DNA from: Acidimicrobiaceae bacterium
GTDB lineage: Bacteria; Actinomycetota; Acidimicrobiia; Acidimicrobiales; Microtrichaceae
Assembly (NCBI GenBank): GCA_003514205.1
Contig: DORQ01000367.1
Coordinates: 1 to 5,778 of the forward strand
Length of the DNA stretch: 5,778 nucleotides
Reading direction: 5' to 3'
Part shown: piece after piece, positions 1 to 5,703 of the stretch
Numbering within the stretch: the stretch's first letter is position 1
Layout of the letters: every line of letters starts with the position of its first letter
Notes under the pieces: generated by a model
What the model saw: the letters and a program-made list of their open reading frames with translations, nothing else
Databases searched by the model: none
Told to the model about the DNA's origin: nothing
Translations under genes and position numbers: made by a program

Positions 1-4
1 GAGC

Positions 5-277
5 GTGATGATTGGCGGGTTGCTGCTCAGGCCCAGGCAGGTCGAGGTCATCTGGCTGTTGCTGCGGGGCATGGGGAGGACGGCGATCTCCGAGCGCCTC
101 GGCGTCACGGGGAAGACCGTGGACTACCACCTGACCGATCTCCGGGAGCGGCTGGGGGTCGATACATCGCGGATGGTGATCGCGTGGGCGGCGGGGTATC
201 AGGACGAATTGAGTGTGGCGTTTGCGGGGTTGCAGCGGGGTGGGCAGGCGTCGCCGAAGCAGGATCCGAGTTTGTAG
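5..277 (+). CDS. Small LuxR-type (GerE-like) helix-turn-helix regulator, possibly 5'-truncated by the window edge
   Basis: This is a DNA-binding protein made up almost entirely of a LuxR C-terminal domain. Visible family features, numbered from the GTG at 5, are an LRPRQVEV opening (8-15, matching the usual L-T-x-R-E-x-E-V), a hydrophobic helix with R21-G22, and the helix-turn-helix around A27-I28-S29-E30-R31-L32-G33-V34-T35-x-K37-T38-V39, followed by the recognition helix end H42-L43 and L46-R47-E48-R49-L50-G51-V52. GTG at 5 and ATG at 8 are both possible starts. The frame is open to the window edge, so an upstream receiver or sensor domain cannot be excluded. A strong terminator follows 32 bases after the stop. 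The third-position GC is high and typical of the host chromosome, unlike the genes further right. The domain call is secure; the target genes and the true start are unknown. It is probably unrelated to the cassette downstream, because the terminator and a gap of about 400 bases separate them. Confidence 0.8.
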   Translation: MMIGGLLLRPRQVEVIWLLLRGMGRTAISERLGVTGKTVDYHLTDLRERLGVDTSRMVIAWAAGYQDELSVAFAGLQRGGQASPKQDPSL

Positions 278-308
278 TCGAATTTTGTGTGAGGCGAAGG
301 AGATGATG

Positions 309-344
309 AACCCCGGCTAGGTGAATTCCTAGGCCGGGGTTTGT
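309..344 (+). terminator. Rho-independent terminator after the LuxR-type gene
   Basis: The left arm AACCCCGGCTAGG (309-321) pairs with CCTAGGCCGGGGTT (328-341) across a TGAATT loop, giving 13 base pairs with one bulged G in the right arm. A T-rich run (TTTGTT, 340-345) follows. Long GC-rich stems followed by a short, imperfect T run are usual for Streptomyces. It should end transcription of the LuxR-type gene and insulate the island downstream. Confidence 0.88.
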
Positions 345-449
345 TCGTCTTGTGGACCGATTGAGCCAGCCGGAGGTTTGCAATCTCAGCTTGGGGCTAG
401 GGCCACCTAGGGAGTGATAGACGTGGCCTGTCCAGAGGGGAGGGTCCGC

Positions 450-617
450 ATGGGCTTCGTGGCAGCGAGCGGTTTAGAACGGGCCCTCCTTTACCTCAGT
501 GCTGCCAAAAGGTGTCAGGATACCCAACTAGAAGTCGGCACCAGCGGCCTGACCAAAATCACGCATCGCAAGTGCACGCCGCCGATGTATGGAGCCCGGA
601 TCACTCGTCCATTTTGA
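450..617 (+). CDS. Doubtful small ORF (55 aa) with a good ribosome binding site
   Basis: The ATG at 450 is preceded by GGGAGG (438-443) with a 6-base spacer, a near-ideal Shine-Dalgarno arrangement. The product starts MGFVAASGLERALLYLSAAK and ends at a TGA at 615-617. It is basic towards its C-terminus and has two cysteines (in KRCQD and RKCTP). The same frame extends upstream to a GTG at 414. I do not recognise any family, and codon third positions show no strong bias. It contains a TTA codon (residue 10). It is recorded because of its ribosome binding site and because nothing else explains 345-640, but it may be chance. Confidence 0.2.
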   Translation: MGFVAASGLERALLYLSAAKRCQDTQLEVGTSGLTKITHRKCTPPMYGARITRPF

Positions 618-663
618 GGCACAAGTTTCAGTCGTGCGGAAGACCGATTGTCCTTGCTGATCC

Positions 664-687
664 GATACTGACCGTCAACTCGCGAGG
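664..687 (+). promoter_or_regulatory. Possible -10 element and ribosome binding site deciding the membrane-protein start
   Basis: GAGG (684-687) lies 5 bases before ATG 693, which favours that ATG over the in-frame GTG at 687 that overlaps it. GATACT (664-669) resembles a weak -10 hexamer and would place a transcript start near 676. No convincing -35 was found. The same GATACT, 14 bases, GAGG, start arrangement recurs before the DUF5343 gene. The ribosome binding site is fairly secure; the promoter part is weak. Confidence 0.4.
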
Positions 688-692
688 TGCAC

Positions 693-1886
693 ATGGACAA
701 CGACATCGCAATGGAACGAGTCAAACTGTCCGTGTCAGTTCTAGATCTCCTCAATTTCATTGTTCCAGGCGCTACACTAATCGCGGTGATCGCAGTATTT
801 GAGGTGCTGGCGCCGCCGGGACCAAGAGTGGCGAATGGGTTCACGGCTCTGTGGGCGACCATGCATCCCTTCATCACGGGACAAGGCTGGCTGATTCCGG
901 CATTGGTTGGTTTAACGGTTGTGCTCGCAGCGTATGTCGTGGGACACGTAATCGATTCGGTGGCGAACCTGCTGATCGATCGCGTTCTGATCTACAAGGG
1001 GTTCGGGTATCCCTACGCAAATCTGCTTGGCACTTCTCCCACATTTGAGGCATCCGCTCGCAAGTCAGGGGATAGTAGGCGCTGGCGAGAGTACTCGCGC
1101 AATTTCTTTCGCGGCACCTTTGTGTTGTTGAACGTGTACTGGATAGCGCGTTGGCTGCAGCTCTACTTCCAGCATACTCAGGATGTGACTCGGCTTATCG
1201 TGCTCCAGTACGTGATCTATGGTCTCGATGTATGCCTGATCCTGCAGCTCGTGCTTAAAGTGTCGTGCAGTAGCGTGCGTGCAAGCACGCCGAGTCCCCT
1301 CGGAAAGCTCATCACTTCCCCTGTCCTTGGCATTTCGATTTACCAGATAGCACGGAGTCTTGCAGTCGGCATTGCATGGCCATTCCGCATGTGGAGCGCT
1401 CTCCTGGTGCCAGTTTTGAACACCCGGCTTTCGTTCAATGCGGAATTCCGCGATAAGTACAAGGACCAGTTTGAGAGGCTGTTTGGATTGGATGCCGAGT
1501 ACGCGGAGTCTAACAACTATTGGATGACCTATTGTTACGTGTCCCAGCGCGCACCAAGTCTGGCTCTGGTTGTGAAGCGGTGGGAGACCCTATACCTGTT
1601 CTCACGCAATCTGGCCACCGCCTTCTTCCTGTCATTCCAGTTCGTCGTCCTTTGGATGTTTGCTCATGCCTCGGTGCCCCGGACAGGTCCGAGCACCGCC
1701 ACGTGGCTGTGGGTCGCCGCCGGTCTGTATGGGCTATCCGTGCTCTTTCTGATCCACTTCTACTACCTCTACGTCTCATACTTCAGCAAGTTGCTCTTCC
1801 GCTCGTTTGTCTTTCTTGCGGAAGAACAACACCCGTTGGGACGGCCGCACGCAATGCGGTCGCGAGCAGGGCGTGGCGCTCCATAG
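693..1886 (+). CDS. Polytopic membrane protein of unknown function (397 aa)
   Basis: I do not recognise a named family. Likely membrane helices are at about residues 18-40 (after a DLLNFIVPGA motif), 66-91, 168-190, possibly 212-240, 305-327 and 336-362. The second helix runs into GHVIDSVANLLIDR, and the last into an aromatic-rich FYYLYVSYFSKLLFRSF stretch. Residues 100-165 and about 243-300 are polar and rich in charged and aromatic residues and probably face the cytoplasm. There is no cleavable signal peptide and no catalytic motif I can identify. The tail (about 378-397) is basic and glycine/arginine-rich. The start at ATG 693 follows from GAGG at 684-687. The GC is low (about 48% around 1201-1260) and TTA is used at residue 74, so the gene looks acquired with the island. 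It precedes the OLD-type gene by 407 bases on the same strand. It could be a membrane-located effector or sensor of the same defence cassette, or independent cargo. Confidence 0.75.
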   Translation: MDNDIAMERVKLSVSVLDLLNFIVPGATLIAVIAVFEVLAPPGPRVANGFTALWATMHPFITGQGWLIPALVGLTVVLAAYVVGHVIDSVANLLIDRVLIYKGFGYPYANLLGTSPTFEASARKSGDSRRWREYSRNFFRGTFVLLNVYWIARWLQLYFQHTQDVTRLIVLQYVIYGLDVCLILQLVLKVSCSSVRASTPSPLGKLITSPVLGISIYQIARSLAVGIAWPFRMWSALLVPVLNTRLSFNAEFRDKYKDQFERLFGLDAEYAESNNYWMTYCYVSQRAPSLALVVKRWETLYLFSRNLATAFFLSFQFVVLWMFAHASVPRTGPSTATWLWVAAGLYGLSVLFLIHFYYLYVSYFSKLLFRSFVFLAEEQHPLGRPHAMRSRAGRGAP

Positions 1887-1907
1887 GCGATAGAGGAATG
1901 CCGGCGC

Positions 1908-1930
1908 CCTGGTGGCACTCGCCCGCCAGG
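1908..1930 (+). other. Short hairpin after the membrane-protein gene, possible weak terminator
   Basis: CCTGGTGG (1908-1915) pairs with CCGCCAGG (1923-1930) across a 7-base loop, giving 8 pairs including one G-T wobble, 21 bases after the stop codon. No T run follows, so termination is uncertain. The 8-base word GGTGGCAC in the left arm (1911-1918) recurs directly at 1940-1947. Confidence 0.3.
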
Positions 1931-2068
1931 AACCAAGGTGGTGGCACAGGCGGTGCGCGAGTCAGCGCGTTTGATCGGACTGAAAGTGTACGGCCCATTG
2001 GCATCGTAATGTGGAGTGGGGGGGAGAAGTCGTGGACACTCACGGACTCAACAGCGTCGGGGCCTTAG

Positions 2069-2087
2069 TGGGCGGTGCCCCCGCCTA
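2069..2087. other. Compact GC-rich hairpin in the spacer
   Basis: TGGGCGG (2069-2075) pairs with CCGCCTA (2081-2087) around the loop TGCCC, giving 7 pairs including one G-T wobble. There is no T run on either side. It could be a weak terminator, a leader structure of the OLD-type mRNA, or chance in GC-rich DNA. Confidence 0.25.
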
Positions 2088-2281
2088 GCGGTGAGGTGCT
2101 GGGTAGTAATGACGAGCGGGGTCGTGGCTGTCCCCACGTGGAAGTTGCTGATTGTGAGAAGCCTGTTGCTCGGTACTTCATGACACTCGAAGAGGGCCTC
2201 CGGCCAGGCAACTCCGAAGTGACGTTGCAGATGGGCATTGTCGCGGGGCGGGTGCGCAGTGACGGGGCGCACATTCCTTCC

Positions 2282-2287
2282 AAGGAG
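2282..2287 (+). promoter_or_regulatory. Strong ribosome binding site setting the OLD-type start
   Basis: AAGGAG sits 6 bases before ATG 2294. This is the best ribosome binding site in the window and decides the start against the GTG at 2075, 73 codons upstream. Confidence 0.85.
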
Positions 2288-2293
2288 AGTCGC

Positions 2294-4261
2294 ATGCGCT
2301 TGAAGTCGCTTCGCATTCAGAATTTTCGTTCGTGCCGAGATGTCCAGGTCGATTTCGACAGCTACACTTGCCTCGTCGGTGCAAACGGAGCAGGCAAGTC
2401 GACGGTTCTCGCTGCCCTGAACGTTCTGTTCCGCCATGCCGCCGGCACCCCGACGCCTGTTGTTGCGTTAGCAGAAGAGGACTTCACGCTCCGTGACACG
2501 TCAAGACCGGTTGAGATTACCGCAACCTTTGCCGATTTGACCTCAGACGAGCGTGAGGATTTCAAGGCCTACTTTCGACAGGACCGACTGATAATCAAGG
2601 CCGTCGCCCACTGGGATGAAGGAAGTCGACGGGCGGATGTCAAACAGTTCGGCGCGCGACTTGTTATGCGCGAGTTTGCCCCGTGGTTCCGGAGCAAGGA
2701 AGCAGGGGAGAAGGTGTCCGACCTAAAGGTTATCTACGCGGACCTTCGCAAGGTGCACGTCGGGCTGGCTGCTGCGGCGACACGAGATGCGATGGAGGAG
2801 GCACTGCGGTCTTTTGAGGAGGCGAACGCTGCACTGTGCAGCTTGGTTGATAGCGAGGATCAATTCTACGGCTGGAGTAAAGGAGAGAATCGGCTGCGCA
2901 AGTACTTGCAGTGGGTCTTCGTTCCTGCTGTCAAGGAAGCGGTGTCAGAACAATCAGAGGCAAAGAACACTGCTCTAGGCGAGCTTCTGCAGCGGACGAT
3001 CCGGGCGACAGTTGACTTTGATGGACCGCTTGAGACTCTCAAGGCAGCAACCGAGGTAGAGTATGCTAAGATCGTCACAGCGCAGCAGTCGGCGCTGCGT
3101 GACGTCTCCCTGGCCCTGGAAGCACGTCTGAAGCGGTGGGCTCATCCTGATGCTCGACTCAATATTGAGTGGCAGGCCGATCCCGAGAAGGCGGTAGCAC
3201 TGACCGGCCCATCAGCAAGGGCCTCAATCGGCGAGGGTGGCTTCGTTGGTGAGGTGTCGAGACTCGGGCATGGTCTTCAGCGTTCATTCATCGTGGCACT
3301 CTTACAGGAGCTGTCTACCGGTGAACCGAAAGCCGCACCTGCCCTCCTGCTTGGATTCGAGGAGCCGGAGCTGTACCAACATCCACCGCAGGCTCGTCAT
3401 CTCGCCTCGACGCTGCAAGAACTGGCGGAAGGAAACGCTCAAGTCATCGTCGCGACGCACAGTCCCTTTTTCGCATCGGGTCGGCATTTCGAGAGTGTCC
3501 GCGTATTGCGTAAGTCGGCAATCCTCGTCGATGAGACCACGTGCACGCAGGTGTCAATGCGGAAGGTGGCGGACTCGCTGGCCGACGCTCTTGGGACCAG
3601 GCCAGAGGAGCCATCGGCACTCTTGGCCGCTATTGAGCAAATTCTTCAGCCGTCGCAGCGGGAGCTTCTATTCTGCGGACTACCTGTGCTGGTGGAAGGA
3701 GAGGAGGACGTGGCTCTAATTGCGGCGCAGCTACGCCTCAGTGACCGATGGGACGAGTTTCGCCGTCTAGGGGGGCACTTCGTACTGGCGCTGGGCAAGA
3801 CCAACCTGAGCCGCCCATTGGCCATCTGCAACGAACTAGAGATCCCCGCCTACGTTGTGTTCGATGGAGATGGCCCCCATGCGGATGATGACGAGAAGTC
3901 CCGCGAGAACAAGCGCCGGAACGAGCGTGACAACAAATGCTTGATGCGCCTTGCTGAACTGCCCGAGGCTGACCCACTTTCTGAGCAAGTCGTTAGAAGC
4001 TTCCGGCTGACGATGTGGCCGACAACGCTATCCAGGACAGTGCAGGAAGACATGGGCCTAGAACTGTGGAGGAAGTCCTCGGAGCGTGTGCGAGATGCAC
4101 TTGGTCTGCACGGCGTGTCGGGAAAGAACGGGCTACTGTTGGCTGCCGTTTACGAGGACGCCTGGAACAACGGTGCTCGCTCGCCAGCCCTCGCCCAGGT
4201 GTGCGAGGACATCCTAGCGCGTGGAAGCAGCAAACTTGCAGCGCCAGTGTCCCCAAGCTGA
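2294..4261 (+). CDS. OLD-family ATP-dependent nuclease: ABC/SMC-like ATPase plus TOPRIM domain (655 aa)
   Basis: The protein starts MRLKSLRIQNFRSCRD, the usual opening of OLD/RecF-type ATPases. Walker A is G29-ANGAG-K35-S36-T37. A helical insert with coiled-coil character spans about 130-290. The ABC signature-like segment is SRLGHGLQRS (322-331), Walker B is LLLGFEEPEL (351-360) with catalytic E356/E357, and the switch histidine is H389 in VATHSPFF. The TOPRIM domain follows, with its glutamate at E468 in LVEGEED (466-472) and the acidic D524-G525-D526 in VVFDGDG. All the key residues seen for ATPase and metal-dependent nuclease activity are present, so the gene looks functional. OLD family members, including P2 Old and GajA of Gabija, cut DNA and act in phage defence or interference. 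No GajB-like UvrD helicase lies next to it here. TTA codons occur at residues 59 and 337. The DUF5343 and HEPN genes follow on the same strand after 109 bases, suggesting a shared system. Family assignment is secure; target and partner are inferred. Confidence 0.93.
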   Translation: MRLKSLRIQNFRSCRDVQVDFDSYTCLVGANGAGKSTVLAALNVLFRHAAGTPTPVVALAEEDFTLRDTSRPVEITATFADLTSDEREDFKAYFRQDRLIIKAVAHWDEGSRRADVKQFGARLVMREFAPWFRSKEAGEKVSDLKVIYADLRKVHVGLAAAATRDAMEEALRSFEEANAALCSLVDSEDQFYGWSKGENRLRKYLQWVFVPAVKEAVSEQSEAKNTALGELLQRTIRATVDFDGPLETLKAATEVEYAKIVTAQQSALRDVSLALEARLKRWAHPDARLNIEWQADPEKAVALTGPSARASIGEGGFVGEVSRLGHGLQRSFIVALLQELSTGEPKAAPALLLGFEEPELYQHPPQARHLASTLQELAEGNAQVIVATHSPFFASGRHFESVRVLRKSAILVDETTCTQVSMRKVADSLADALGTRPEEPSALLAAIEQILQPSQRELLFCGLPVLVEGEEDVALIAAQLRLSDRWDEFRRLGGHFVLALGKTNLSRPLAICNELEIPAYVVFDGDGPHADDDEKSRENKRRNERDNKCLMRLAELPEADPLSEQVVRSFRLTMWPTTLSRTVQEDMGLELWRKSSERVRDALGLHGVSGKNGLLLAAVYEDAWNNGARSPALAQVCEDILARGSSKLAAPVSPS

Positions 4262-4370
4262 CGACATCGGGGTCGTGGGCCGTGCGGCTGTGGAGGTGCC
4301 GAGGTCATCAGCGCGCTAGCGACCCGTTTGTCAGGGTGTTGATACTTCACGCATGAAACCGAGGCCATCA
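4262..4370. other. Intergenic gap between the OLD-type and DUF5343-type genes, with a possible internal promoter
   Basis: GAGG (4361-4364) lies 6 bases before ATG 4371 and favours that start over ATG 4353, which has no ribosome binding site at a useful distance. GATACT (4341-4346) is a weak -10 candidate, and a poor -35 match (GCGACC, 4319-4324) lies 16 bases upstream of it. Overlapping palindromic 8-mers AGCGCGCT and CGCTAGCG occur at about 4310-4321. No terminator-like stem with a T run was seen, so readthrough from the OLD-type gene is likely, possibly with an extra internal promoter. Confidence 0.35.
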
Positions 4371-5000
4371 ATGGCAGTTCTGCCCTACGTGACAGCACCA
4401 GGCAACGTCGAAAGGGCTCTCAAAGGAATAAGGGCGGCCGCGACGCCCGATTCCGTCAGCCAGGACTTCGTTAAAACGATCCTAGGCATCAAGGGTGGAT
4501 CTGGAAACCAGATGACTGCGTATCTCAAAAAGATCGGGTTGGCGACAGCCGACGGAACCCCGACTGATGTGTACAAGAAATTGCGTAACAGCGCTACCGA
4601 GGGCTGGGCGGCAGCCCAGGCGCTCAAGATTGGTTATGGGCCGCTGTTCACTCGAAATGAATACATGTACAAACTCAGCGATGAGGAGCTGAAGGGCCTA
4701 ATTATCGAGGAGACGGGTGCAGGGGAAGATTCGAGCTCAGTCCCCCTAGCGCTCGCGTGCATCAAACACCTCAAGAAACTAGCCAAGTGGGATGCCACAG
4801 CAGCCGAGAGCGGGGTGAGTCAGGCGGAAACAGTCGAACGTCCCACTGCTGTACGGGGGGCCCAAGTGTCACTCGCTGGGTTCGGTCTGAACTTGGGCTA
4901 CAACATCAATCTCAATCTTCCCGCTACATCTGATCCCGCTGTCTTCAATGCAATTTTTCGAGCACTCAAGGAGCACCTCTTGAGAAGTACAGATGCATAG
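4371..5000 (+). CDS. DUF5343-type protein, first gene of an overlapping pair with a HEPN protein (209 aa)
   Basis: I recognise the DUF5343 pattern: a start MAVLPYVTAPGN, an A-x-TP-x-S-x-x-DF segment (24-33), LGIKGGSGNQM (38-48), YLKKIGLA followed by DGTPTDVYKKLRN (61-73), then A-x-K-x-GY-x-x-LF (84-93), a KLSDEELKGLI helix (101-111) and ETG (114-116). A linker of about 140-165 leads to a separate conserved tail, LNLGYNINLNLPATSDPAVF (173-192), then a terminal helix NAIFRALKEHLL. The biochemical role of the domain is unknown to me. The N-terminal half looks like a small helical, winged-helix-like fold, and the tail resembles a recurrent partner-binding module; both are inferences. The start is chosen by GAGG at 4361-4364; ATG 4353 would add six residues. 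Its stop overlaps the next gene by 8 bases, pointing to translational coupling and a physical complex with the HEPN protein. No TTA codon was seen. Confidence 0.85.
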   Translation: MAVLPYVTAPGNVERALKGIRAAATPDSVSQDFVKTILGIKGGSGNQMTAYLKKIGLATADGTPTDVYKKLRNSATEGWAAAQALKIGYGPLFTRNEYMYKLSDEELKGLIIEETGAGEDSSSVPLALACIKHLKKLAKWDATAAESGVSQAETVERPTAVRGAQVSLAGFGLNLGYNINLNLPATSDPAVFNAIFRALKEHLLRSTDA

Positions 5001-5580
5001 CTGCGATGACTACTTGAGGTCGTTTGGAATGTCTGGACTGCTGATCAGCGACGAGCTCAGGCAGATTGAGCATTCATTCGCGGTGAACCTTGGGCACTTG
5101 CCGCCAACCGACCCTGCGAGCAGCGTAGCATTCTATCCCCAATTCGAGCAAAGTGTGCGGCAGGAAGCGGCAGATATGTCGGATCACTATGAGGTCTTTT
5201 ACTGCCTTGAGCAGGCGATCCGCAAGTTGATCACGGAGACCCTAGAGGAAGCGGAAGGAGTCGAGTGGTGGGCCGGTGCACGCGTCCCCACAGACATCAA
5301 GGAAAGCGTTGTTGGCTTGGTGAAGAAGGAGAAGGACAACGGTATCACGCAGCGTTCTGAGCGTATGATTGACTATACCACGTTCGGGCAGTTATCTGTC
5401 GTTATCACCTCCAACTGGACACTTTTTGAGCCGATTCTGAAGAGTAAACGTGGAGTGGAGCGAGTCATGGCGAGTCTGAATCTTCTGAGAGGGCCGATTG
5501 CTCACTGCTGTCCGATGCAGGAGGATGAGGTTGATAGGCTTCGCTTGGCCGTGAAAGATTGGTTTCGAATGATTGGGTGA
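4993..5580 (+). CDS. HEPN-domain protein of Swt1 type, probable RNase or RNA-binding effector (195 aa)
   Basis: After a leader of about 60 residues the protein reads as a Swt1-type HEPN domain: HYEVFYCLEQAIRKLI (65-80), ETLEE (82-86), a WW pair (92-93), a VPTDIKESV segment (98-106), E113, the IDYTTFGQL block (126-134), NW (141-142) with F145, and the C-terminal LLRGPIAHC with R166-x4-H171, then DEVDRLRLAVKDWFRMI. HEPN proteins with R-x4-6-H are often RNases in toxin-antitoxin, CRISPR and abortive-infection systems. The residue after the arginine is glycine here, where asparagine or another polar residue is usual. ATG 4993 lies inside the end of the DUF5343 gene, with a modest GAGAAG (4982-4987) 5 bases upstream; ATG 5029 is an alternative start with a weaker site. 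TTA occurs at residue 134. As the last gene of the cassette and coupled to DUF5343, it is the likely toxic effector, which is inference. Confidence 0.82.
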   Translation: MHSCDDYLRSFGMSGLLISDELRQIEHSFAVNLGHLPPTDPASSVAFYPQFEQSVRQEAADMSDHYEVFYCLEQAIRKLITETLEEAEGVEWWAGARVPTDIKESVVGLVKKEKDNGITQRSERMIDYTTFGQLSVVITSNWTLFEPILKSKRGVERVMASLNLLRGPIAHCCPMQEDEVDRLRLAVKDWFRMIG

Positions 5581-5703
5581 AAGCGCCAAAGTGCGACGAT
5601 GGCCGACGTCGGGCGTCGGGGACACAAGGTGTGGGTTCAAGTGCAGCGGCATGGAGTCGCAACATGCAAGGAGCACCTGCGCGTCCGGTTCGAGGCGCAC
5701 CCC
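5581..5703. other. Gap between convergent genes at the right end of the island
   Basis: Beyond the small palindrome at 5594-5619 I see no gene in this 123-base gap. A plus-strand frame from ATG 5599 stays open to the window edge but lacks a ribosome binding site and runs antisense over the minus-strand gene, so it is not called. The GC level rises through this stretch towards that of the right-hand gene, marking the likely right border of the island. No repeat of the left border was seen by eye. Confidence 0.4.
5594..5619. other. Nested GC-rich palindrome downstream of the HEPN gene, possible terminator
   Basis: CGACG (5594-5598) can pair with CGTCG (5614-5618), and the perfect 10-base palindrome CCGACGTCGG (5603-5612) lies between them. 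An alternative stem is CCGAC (5603-5607) with GTCGG (5615-5619). There is no T run. It lies between convergent genes, where a terminator is expected, but the structure is short. Confidence 0.25.

Larger units (their letters stand above)
1887..2293. other. GC-rich spacer between the membrane-protein and OLD-type genes
   Basis: This 407-base stretch has no gene I can support. It is mostly GC-richer (several 60-base lines at 67-70%) than the genes on either side, with dips near 1981-2040 and 2101-2160. It holds two short hairpins (1908-1930 and 2069-2087) and, at its end, the ribosome binding site of the OLD-type gene. No good promoter pair was found, although a promoter for the OLD-type gene is expected here. 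An in-frame extension of the OLD reading frame reaches a GTG at 2075, but it lacks family similarity and a ribosome binding site. Confidence 0.5.

Noticed and set aside
397..412. CTAGGG repeated 10 bases apart
   Set aside because: Only two copies of a 6-base word; no array or partner site at the other end of the island.
515..877. Minus-strand 120-codon open frame
   Set aside because: It overlaps the start of the membrane-protein gene and has no recognisable domain.
1520..2068. Plus-strand 182-codon open frame running out of the membrane-protein gene into the spacer
   Set aside because: Most of it is a shifted frame of the membrane gene. Its spacer portion (from ATG 1898) lacks a properly spaced ribosome binding site and resembles no family.
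2152..2179. TTGTGA / TACTTC as a promoter for the OLD-type gene
   Set aside because: The -10 matches the consensus at only two positions; too weak to call.
2075..2293. In-frame 73-codon N-terminal extension of the OLD-type gene from GTG 2075
   Set aside because: No ribosome binding site at 2075, no family similarity in the extension, a strong AAGGAG before ATG 2294, and the OLD family normally begins at the MRLKSLRIQNFRS motif.
5690..5703. GGTTCGAGGCGCAC resembling a tRNA T-arm and possible attachment site
   Set aside because: The bases on either side of the TTCGAGG loop do not pair as a T-stem, and no other tRNA arms are nearby.
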